A DNA stretch of 6,179 nt from contig PBTJ01000073.1 of the NCBI GenBank assembly GCA_002726925.1, positions 2,973 through 9,151 of the forward strand. Reading direction: 5' to 3'. The translations under genes were made by a program, and so were the position numbers. The notes beneath the pieces were generated by a model. It had not been told where the DNA came from. It was given only the letters and a program-made list of their open reading frames with translations, and did not search any database. Of this stretch, positions 1 to 4,896 are shown piece after piece. Numbering within the stretch: the first letter of the stretch is position 1; each line of letters opens with the position of its first letter. This stretch comes from Gammaproteobacteria bacterium (GTDB lineage Bacteria > Pseudomonadota > Gammaproteobacteria > Pseudomonadales > Azotimanducaceae).

Positions 1-113
1 CGAAAACTGCGTTCAACGGTTCGGCTTAGATCGAGGTTAGCCCAAGACATTGACGGGCGCAGCAGCTAACAAAGTCAAAGCAAGTACGACTCTATGATCA
101 AGCAATTGATGGA
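1..113. other. Left-edge stretch with no supported gene
   Basis: I see no convincing gene here. All three plus-strand frames meet a stop early (the longest runs from the edge to a TAA at 67-69), so an upstream plus-strand gene could end here. On the minus strand an ATG at 50-48 opens a frame to the edge (reads MSWANLDLSRTVER), so a gene following the dehydrogenase could begin here, but it has no visible ribosome binding site. A small dyad, ATCAA-gcaa-TTGAT at 97-110, lies just past the dehydrogenase stop. It is AT-rich and has no T-run. Confidence 0.3.
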
Positions 114-1172
114 TCAGCGATTGGGGCCCCGGTTCATTGGATAGGGTTGCCAGCGCTCTAGCTGCACCTTGGGCAGCACAGTTGGATTCACGCAGCTCAT
201 AGGCCATCGACCGCGCAGCACGAGTGCCACCTCACGTCCCACACGACGCCGTGTCTCTGGTCGCATGCGCGTAGTGGCGGATGCGACGTGGGGGCTGACC
301 AGCACATTTTCCATATGCAATAGTGGGTTGTCGGCATTAGGGGGCTCTTGTTCGAGGACATCTAAACCAGCCCCAGCGATGACCTTGTCATGCAGTGCCA
401 CGATTAACGCGGCTTCATCAATGAGTGGCCCTCGCGCCGTGTTTACGAGCACTGCCGTGTCCTTCATCTTGCTGAACGCGTCGGTGGAAAAAGAGTGGTG
501 GGTTTCTTCATTGTGCGGGGCATGCACCGATAGATAGTCAGAGCGGCTGAGTAATTCATCCATGCTTACCGGTTCAACGCCGTCGTCTGAAATCGTGAGT
601 TCACTGACGTAAGGATCAAAGGCAATAACATGCATGCCAAAGGACTTAGCGCGGCGTGCGGTGCACCGCGCCACATTGCCATAGGCGAATAAGCCGAGGG
701 TTTGTCCCATCAACCTAGGGGTATGGTTTAACAGCGGACGCCCGGACCACCACTGACCTTCCGCCGCCATGCGATTCATGGTTTTCATTTGCCGCGCACA
801 GCCGAGCAACATCATCATCGCGTGGTCAGCTACTTCTTCAATGAACACATCAGGCACATTTGTGACCACGATGCCGGCACGTGTCGCGGCCTCGATATCG
901 ACCATATCAACCCCCACACTGCCAACTCCGATAACCACACAATTTTCGAGTTGCTCAATGAGTGCCGCGTCAATCCGAAATCCCCAGGAGGTAATGATGC
1001 CGTCCATATGTTTGACCCCAGCGGCAAACTCCTCAGGAGTTTGTGCTGCAACCTCAATGATTTCGGCAACCGGATCTAGGGCTTCCAGTTCCAGTGAGTA
1101 GCGGATGGCTACCTCTTCTGGATTAGCCTGTCGCGGTAGTTGAATGCCGATTTTCTTTTTATTGCTGCTCAC
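114..1172 (-). CDS. D-isomer-specific 2-hydroxyacid dehydrogenase (NAD-dependent, phosphoglycerate dehydrogenase-like)
   Basis: This 352-residue cytoplasmic enzyme should interconvert a 2-keto acid and a D-2-hydroxy acid using NAD(H). Length and architecture fit the family: an N-terminal catalytic lobe (about 1-115) carrying GVGSVGVDMVD at 82-92, a Rossmann lobe (about 116-300), and a return to the catalytic lobe. The catalytic triad is visible: Arg247 in NTARGP, Glu276 in LEQEPP and His295 in SPHVAS. Asp186 in AFDPY sits at the end of the second strand, where an acidic residue favours NAD over NADP. The dinucleotide loop is unusual: it reads AYGNVA at 163-168, where the textbook pattern is GxGxxG. 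The last residue is often Ala in relatives; the first Ala is rarer. The start is GTG, chosen for the strong AAGGGGG eight bases upstream. Transcription diverges from rmuC. The substrate cannot be assigned; it is not a full-length SerA because no C-terminal ACT regulatory domain is present. The family call is secure, the specific function open. Confidence 0.93.
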   Translation of the reverse strand: MSSNKKKIGIQLPRQANPEEVAIRYSLELEALDPVAEIIEVAAQTPEEFAAGVKHMDGIITSWGFRIDAALIEQLENCVVIGVGSVGVDMVDIEAATRAGIVVTNVPDVFIEEVADHAMMMLLGCARQMKTMNRMAAEGQWWSGRPLLNHTPRLMGQTLGLFAYGNVARCTARRAKSFGMHVIAFDPYVSELTISDDGVEPVSMDELLSRSDYLSVHAPHNEETHHSFSTDAFSKMKDTAVLVNTARGPLIDEAALIVALHDKVIAGAGLDVLEQEPPNADNPLLHMENVLVSPHVASATTRMRPETRRRVGREVALVLRGRWPMSCVNPTVLPKVQLERWQPYPMNRGPNR

Positions 1173-1180
1173 GTGCTTTG

Positions 1181-1187
1181 CCCCCTT
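1181..1187 (-). promoter_or_regulatory. Ribosome binding site of the dehydrogenase gene
   Basis: Read on the minus strand, AAGGGGG lies eight bases before the GTG at 1172-1170. It is the only purine-rich block near the start, which supports GTG rather than a later codon as the initiation site. Confidence 0.6.
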
Positions 1188-1216
1188 GGCCTATATGCTC
1201 TGTTTGCAGTGTATCA

Positions 1217-1230
1217 GGCTTGCCGAAGCC
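1217..1230. repeat. Short inverted repeat between the dehydrogenase gene and rmuC
   Basis: GGCTT-gccg-AAGCC is a perfect 5-bp dyad with a 4-base loop, in the middle of the 111-bp gap between two divergent genes. It could be an operator or a small hairpin in a leader. No T-run follows on either strand, so it is not a typical terminator. A dyad this small can occur by chance. I found no convincing -35/-10 pair for either gene in this gap. Confidence 0.3.
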
Positions 1231-1268
1231 ATTGCGTTGACCCATTCTTTGAGCGTTGAGCCAACTTC

Positions 1269-1275
1269 AAGGAAG
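1269..1275 (+). promoter_or_regulatory. Ribosome binding site of rmuC
   Basis: AAGGAAG lies eight bases before the GTG at 1284-1286. It fixes the GTG as the start and places the hydrophobic anchor at the very N-terminus of the protein, as expected for the family. Confidence 0.65.
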
Positions 1276-1283
1276 CCCCAAGC

Positions 1284-2594
1284 GTGTCGGATTCATTCAC
1301 CATCATAGTGGCAGCCATCAGTGCCGCCCTCGGGGCCGGTTTGGTCTTTATGGCATTGAAAAATCGTAGCGAGCAACGGCTGCACAGTAAGGAAACTGAG
1401 ATTGCTGCGCTCAAAGCAAAAGAGGCTGTCTTAGCGGAACGCCAGCAAGAACTGTCTGCGCAAAATACGCATCTGCAAGCGGATCTGGCGGCCAAAAACA
1501 ACGAGTTTTCGTCGCTGCAGGGGCGCATGGACGAGGCACAAGCCAGCTTTACCGCTCGCGAAAAACTTTTACGCGAGTCCAATGAGCGTATGAAGGTCGA
1601 ATTCGAGTCGCTAGCGACGAAAGTTTTGAACGCCCAAGGCGCCCAGCAGCGGCAATCACTCGATGTCATGCTGAATCCCTTTCGGGAGCAAATCGGCGAC
1701 TTTCGCAAACGCGTTGAAGAGGTCTACCGCAGTGACACGAAAGAGCGCGCTTCGCTGCTCAAAGAAATGCAGAACTTGCAGTCTGCCAGCAACCGCATTA
1801 ACGAAGAGGCAGAAAATCTGACGAAGGCGCTCAAGGGCGACAACAAGATCCAAGGAAACTGGGGAGAGCTAGTGTTGGAGCGGATCCTTGAGGATTCTGG
1901 GTTACGCAAGGACCATGAATATTTCGTGCAACCTTCCAGTCGCGACGAGCAGGGCAGAGTCAAGCGTCCGGATATCGTCATTCGTCTACCCGAAGGCAAG
2001 GATGTTGTGGTGGATTCGAAAGTCACTCTCGTGGCCTATGAACAAGCCCTCAGCACCGAGGACGAGCAAGCACGCCAAGTGTATTTGAAGCAGCACGTCG
2101 ATGCCGTCAGGGGGCAAGTCAAAAAGCTTGCCGAGCAGGACTATGACCAGCTGCCAGACCTGCGCTCGCTGGACTTCGTGCTGCTGTTCATTCCCATCGA
2201 ATCTGCCTTCACGCTGGCCATGGAGCTGGACTCGAAACTATTTGTCGATGCCTTTAACAAACGCATCATGCTGGTTAGCCCGACCACGCTGATGATGGCC
2301 CTGCGCATTATCGACAATCTCTGGCAGGTTGAGAAACAAAACCGTAACGCGCAAGACATTGCCCAGCGCGCTGGTGCCCTTTACGACAAGCTTCAAGGGG
2401 TCGTCGAGGAAGTAGATAAACTCGGTAAACAAATTGGCACGGTACAAGGCACCTATGACACGCTTTACGGTCGGCTTGCGGGCGGGCGCGGAAATCTGGT
2501 CGGCCAAGCGGAAAAGCTGCGCGAGTTAGGTGCTCCAGTGAAAAAAGTGATCGCTCCTCAGCTCAATGTCATCGGTGATGTTGAGCCTGAGTGA
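1284..2594 (+). CDS. rmuC: DNA recombination protein RmuC
   Basis: RmuC family proteins limit DNA inversions at short inverted repeats in E. coli and are predicted nucleases; the biochemical activity remains poorly defined. The 436-residue product is slightly shorter than E. coli RmuC (about 475). Residues 5-25 form one hydrophobic segment, a likely inner-membrane anchor. Residues about 28-125 are rich in Glu, Gln, Lys and Ala with heptad spacing and should form a coiled coil. The RmuC domain follows, with QGNWGEL at 190-196. A PD-(D/E)XK-like core comes next: Pro229-Asp230 (RPDIVI), then Asp244-Ser245-Lys246 (VVDSK). A conserved-looking C-terminal part runs to about 400 (for example LLFIPIESAF, then RIMLVSPTTL). 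The start is GTG behind AAGGAAG. Its stop codon directly abuts the stop codon of the convergent unknown gene, with no spacer. The family assignment is very secure; the nuclease role is inferred. Confidence 0.96.
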   Translation: MSDSFTIIVAAISAALGAGLVFMALKNRSEQRLHSKETEIAALKAKEAVLAERQQELSAQNTHLQADLAAKNNEFSSLQGRMDEAQASFTAREKLLRESNERMKVEFESLATKVLNAQGAQQRQSLDVMLNPFREQIGDFRKRVEEVYRSDTKERASLLKEMQNLQSASNRINEEAENLTKALKGDNKIQGNWGELVLERILEDSGLRKDHEYFVQPSSRDEQGRVKRPDIVIRLPEGKDVVVDSKVTLVAYEQALSTEDEQARQVYLKQHVDAVRGQVKKLAEQDYDQLPDLRSLDFVLLFIPIESAFTLAMELDSKLFVDAFNKRIMLVSPTTLMMALRIIDNLWQVEKQNRNAQDIAQRAGALYDKLQGVVEEVDKLGKQIGTVQGTYDTLYGRLAGGRGNLVGQAEKLRELGAPVKKVIAPQLNVIGDVEPE

Positions 2595-3092
2595 TTAGGC
2601 CTGTGGTAGGGCAGACGTTTCGAGCATGCCTGCATGAATAAACTGCGGCGTTTCGCAAATCGTGTAGGGGTGAAGTTGGTTCGCTTGCAGTGGCCACCGC
2701 AACGTTCTTGCACCTTCGAGTTGTTCACGGCTGAGCTGTTCATCGCTGGGTTTGTGGGCCAAGCTATCGATCTCCTCCCAAATTGGGTTGAAGGCCATGA
2801 GGCGATCAAAGTAGCACCGACTTTCACCCCTAGAATCTGGAAGCTCTAATACTTCGATCTTTCCAATTGTGGCCCAGTGAGAAAACCAACAGGCCTTCTC
2901 ATCGCGCACCGCAAAGAGCAAAGGCATGGACTCGCCACGGGACTGGGCAGCGTGGAAAAACGACTCAGCGACTCGCCATAAATTTTGATCTTTGAACAAA
3001 CCGCCACTGTCTGCTTCTAACATTGTCTCGATGCTCTTCGGCGATACGACGGTTGCGAGGCAGTAATCTGCCACCTTAGTTGAATGAGTCAT
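2595..3092 (-). CDS. Conserved-looking protein of unknown function (165 aa)
   Basis: I do not recognise this protein. From the chosen start it has 165 residues, no signal peptide and no membrane segment, so it should be cytoplasmic. The middle is rich in aromatic and hydrophobic residues with alternating strand-like stretches (PLLFAVRDEKACWFSHWATIGKIEV split around 57-81, then CYFDRLMAF at 93-101). The C-terminal part has HPYTICETPQFI at 141-152. This layout recalls small PUA-like/EVE or ASCH folds that bind modified bases or RNA, but that is only an impression. The frame stays open upstream to a TTG at 3158-3156. I prefer the second of two adjacent ATGs (3095-3093 and 3092-3090) because AGGA lies six bases before it. 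It converges on rmuC with abutting stops and diverges from the FAN1 gene. Shared context with repair genes is the only hint of role. Confidence 0.78.
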   Translation of the reverse strand: MTHSTKVADYCLATVVSPKSIETMLEADSGGLFKDQNLWRVAESFFHAAQSRGESMPLLFAVRDEKACWFSHWATIGKIEVLELPDSRGESRCYFDRLMAFNPIWEEIDSLAHKPSDEQLSREQLEGARTLRWPLQANQLHPYTICETPQFIHAGMLETSALPQA

Positions 3093-3098
3093 CATCTT

Positions 3099-3102
3099 TC
3101 CT
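3099..3102 (-). promoter_or_regulatory. Ribosome binding site of the unknown 165-aa gene
   Basis: On the minus strand, AGGA (within TAGGAAAG) precedes two tandem ATG codons. Spacing is three bases to the first and six to the second, which favours the second ATG. It argues against the longer TTG-initiated reading (3158), which has no comparable site. Confidence 0.5.
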
Positions 3103-3126
3103 ATTACCTGTACGTTGCCTTCACCA

Positions 3127-3155
3127 CAAGCGTCACATGACGAGTAAGACGCTTG
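3127..3155. promoter_or_regulatory. Inverted repeat in the shared control region, candidate operator
   Basis: A perfect 8-bp inverted repeat, CAAGCGTC at 3127-3134 and GACGCTTG at 3148-3155, with a 13-base spacer. A second, nested dyad, CGTCA-ca-TGACG (3131-3142), shares its left arm. The site lies 35 bp upstream of the unknown gene and 20 bp upstream of the FAN1 gene, so a bound regulator could act on both. Arm length and spacing suit a dimeric helix-turn-helix protein. It has no T-run and is not placed to terminate either gene. It does not match a LexA box. The regulator is unknown. Confidence 0.4.
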
Positions 3156-3159
3156 CAAC

Positions 3160-3168
3160 TGCTATGCT
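3160..3168 (+). promoter_or_regulatory. Possible extended -10 promoter of the FAN1-helicase operon
   Basis: TGCTATGCT matches the extended -10 pattern (TG, one base, then TATnnT). If used, transcription would start about seven bases later, at or next to the ATG at 3175, giving a transcript with almost no leader. This would fit the lack of a ribosome binding site before that ATG. No clear -35 element is visible at the right distance; the inverted repeat at 3127-3155 covers that position. The match is weak enough to arise by chance. Confidence 0.25.
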
Positions 3169-3174
3169 TGTCGC

Positions 3175-4896
3175 ATGCCTGTTTCACGCATACAGACTTT
3201 TGGCGAGGCGAATGCTGGCTTAACCCAGTCACGGTCAAACGAACCAAACGCTCAAGACTCCGTTGCCAGCGCGCCCGTGCTCAACGCTCGAGAGGCAGCC
3301 CCAGCCGACTATTATCAGGTAAATTTTATTGAGGTATTCGAGTACGTGCTGGCTGCTTATGAACATGTGTTGCCCACAAAACTCGCACAATCGTTACATA
3401 ACTATTTGCAGGCAGACGACGACGCCCAGCGTCTATTCGCAAGGTTGTTGACCCGCAAAGTTCCTGTCTTTCTCGAGCAATCACTGAGCTATGCCGAAGT
3501 CGGCGACACGACAAAGGCTTTGGAAAACCTAGCTGCTTACGGCTTGATCAGGCGCAACCCAGCCGTGCCTGCTGACAGGCTGCTCCACGCGCTGAAGAAA
3601 TCGGCATTGCTGGACTATTTCGTCGCCGCAGCCGGATATCCGAAAAACTGGGCGAAGGAGCGTGTTAGCGAACACATTCTGGCCGTTCATACTGATAGGC
3701 GAATACGCCAAATCGTTAGTGACCATATTGTGTGGTTTAGTCTGTCCTCGCAGTCACATTGGCGTCTCGTTCAACTGCTCTATTTTGGTCAGTCAAATAA
3801 AGATTGGTCTGCGCATATTCGCCGCGACCTTGGGCATATGCGTTACGAGTCTGTTGAGCTATCACAACCTCGTTTTGCCAGTTCACAGAGTCTGCAAAAC
3901 TTCTTAAGAGAACGAACGCTCCGCAGCCACATTTTTCGCCTAGATGAACACCCGTCACTGCTTCCCGGTTTAGTCAGGGCCCTAGGTGAACCGGTGGCGG
4001 ACGCTGAAGCAGCTCGACTGCGGCAGCGCAACCTGCTGCGGCTTGGCAAATGGTGTGAACAGCACGAGGCGCTGGACGAAGCGCTCAGCGTATACCGTCA
4101 AGCAGAGATTGCCCCAGCTCGAGAGCGGCGCGTTCGTATTCTCGACAAGCGTGGTGACAACGAGGCGGCTCAACAATTGCTGGCGCAAATTGCCCAAGCA
4201 CCGTTGAGCGCAACCGAGCAGATTTTCGGCGAGCGATTTGGCCAGCGCGGCGCCGGATATCAACCGCCTACGACAGTTTGGTCAATCGACCACGACTGCA
4301 ATTATGAGACGCCGACTGTGGAAAATTTTGTGCTTCACACACTGCTTCAAGAGCAAGGTGGTTGGGGTATTCACAGCGAAAATGCGTTACTTAAAACCTT
4401 CACCGGGTTGATCTATTGGGGGGCTATCTTTGCCCCAGTACCCGGAGCGTTTACTAACCCATTCCAGAGCGCGCCGCATGATCTGATGGCGCCCGAGTTT
4501 GCCTCAACCCGAGTAAAACAATTGCAAAATATTGAGGCTCGCGCAGCAGACGATCGGGCTCTCGTTGAACTGATGCAGGACACTGCCAGCGAAAAGTGGG
4601 GCACCGCCAATCCTTTGGTGAGTTGGGGACTTTTGCAATCGGTATCTCTTGACGATTGGCTGGAGGCTGTGCCACCAGGTTGGGTACGCCGGCTAAGTGC
4701 TTTTTTGATTCGAAATCTAAACGACTACCGCAAAGGCTTTCCAGACCTGTTTCTTTGTTACGACGATCTCCGTGCCGAGTTCGTCGAGGTCAAAGGGCCA
4801 ACGGACCAAATACAGCCCCAGCAGCGGGCCTGGTTTCGCGTATTTCGTGACATGGGCATCGACGCGCGCGTGATCAAATTGAAGATCACCAAGTGA
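3175..4896 (+). CDS. FAN1-type structure-specific nuclease with C-terminal VRR-NUC domain
   Basis: Bacterial relatives of FAN1 cut 5' flaps and DNA near interstrand crosslinks, using metal ions. The 573-residue product matches the family along its length. Residues 1-45 are polar, probably disordered. YYQVNF at 46-51 opens the folded N-terminal domain, which includes LLTRKVPVFLEQSLSYAEVGD. A helical TPR-like middle follows (around 285-340, RLGKWCEQHEALDEAL then GDNEAAQQLL). The nuclease domain starts near 383 with VENFVLHTLL. Likely catalytic residues are Glu402 (HSENALL), Asp524 (FPDLF), Glu538 and Lys540 (VEVKGP), with Gln550 in the trailing QQRAWF helix. The Asp-to-Glu spacing agrees with FAN1. 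The region after Glu402 (GLIYWGAIFAP) is also family-typical. No ribosome binding site precedes the ATG; a GTG at 3277 (539 residues) is an alternative start that removes most of the disordered tail. The last four bases overlap the helicase start. It is the first gene of a probable two-gene operon. Confidence 0.93.
   Translation: MPVSRIQTFGEANAGLTQSRSNEPNAQDSVASAPVLNAREAAPADYYQVNFIEVFEYVLAAYEHVLPTKLAQSLHNYLQADDDAQRLFARLLTRKVPVFLEQSLSYAEVGDTTKALENLAAYGLIRRNPAVPADRLLHALKKSALLDYFVAAAGYPKNWAKERVSEHILAVHTDRRIRQIVSDHIVWFSLSSQSHWRLVQLLYFGQSNKDWSAHIRRDLGHMRYESVELSQPRFASSQSLQNFLRERTLRSHIFRLDEHPSLLPGLVRALGEPVADAEAARLRQRNLLRLGKWCEQHEALDEALSVYRQAEIAPARERRVRILDKRGDNEAAQQLLAQIAQAPLSATEQIFGERFGQRGAGYQPPTTVWSIDHDCNYETPTVENFVLHTLLQEQGGWGIHSENALLKTFTGLIYWGAIFAPVPGAFTNPFQSAPHDLMAPEFASTRVKQLQNIEARAADDRALVELMQDTASEKWGTANPLVSWGLLQSVSLDDWLEAVPPGWVRRLSAFLIRNLNDYRKGFPDLFLCYDDLRAEFVEVKGPTDQIQPQQRAWFRVFRDMGIDARVIKLKITK

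Noticed and set aside
1..50. Start of a minus-strand gene (ATG at 50-48) downstream of the dehydrogenase
   Set aside because: Only about 16 codons are visible, with no ribosome binding site and no recognisable sequence; it cannot be separated from chance.
97..110. ATCAA-gcaa-TTGAT dyad just after the dehydrogenase stop, as a terminator
   Set aside because: The stem is only 5 bp, mostly A-T, and no T-run follows on the minus strand, so it would be too weak to terminate.
1249..1261. Tandem TTGAGC repeats before rmuC as regulatory repeats
   Set aside because: There are only two 6-base copies one base apart and no further copies; too little to distinguish from chance.
1237..1265. Sigma-70 promoter for rmuC from TTGACC at 1237-1242
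   Set aside because: The -35 match is good, but the position 17 bases later reads GCCAAC, which is not a -10 element.
1214..1708. A 164-codon minus-strand open frame overlapping the start of rmuC
   Set aside because: It is Ser/Cys/Arg-rich with no recognisable motif and lies opposite a well-supported gene; it reflects the coiled-coil codon pattern of rmuC on the other strand.
3108..3123. LexA/SOS box upstream of the FAN1 gene
   Set aside because: A CTGT occurs, but the partner ACAG at the required eight-base spacing is missing.
3093..3158. N-terminal extension of the unknown protein from a TTG at 3158, including a CDAC pair that could suggest a metal site
   Set aside because: There is no ribosome binding site for the TTG, while tandem ATGs with AGGA lie downstream; the extension also covers the inverted repeat, which makes more sense as control DNA.
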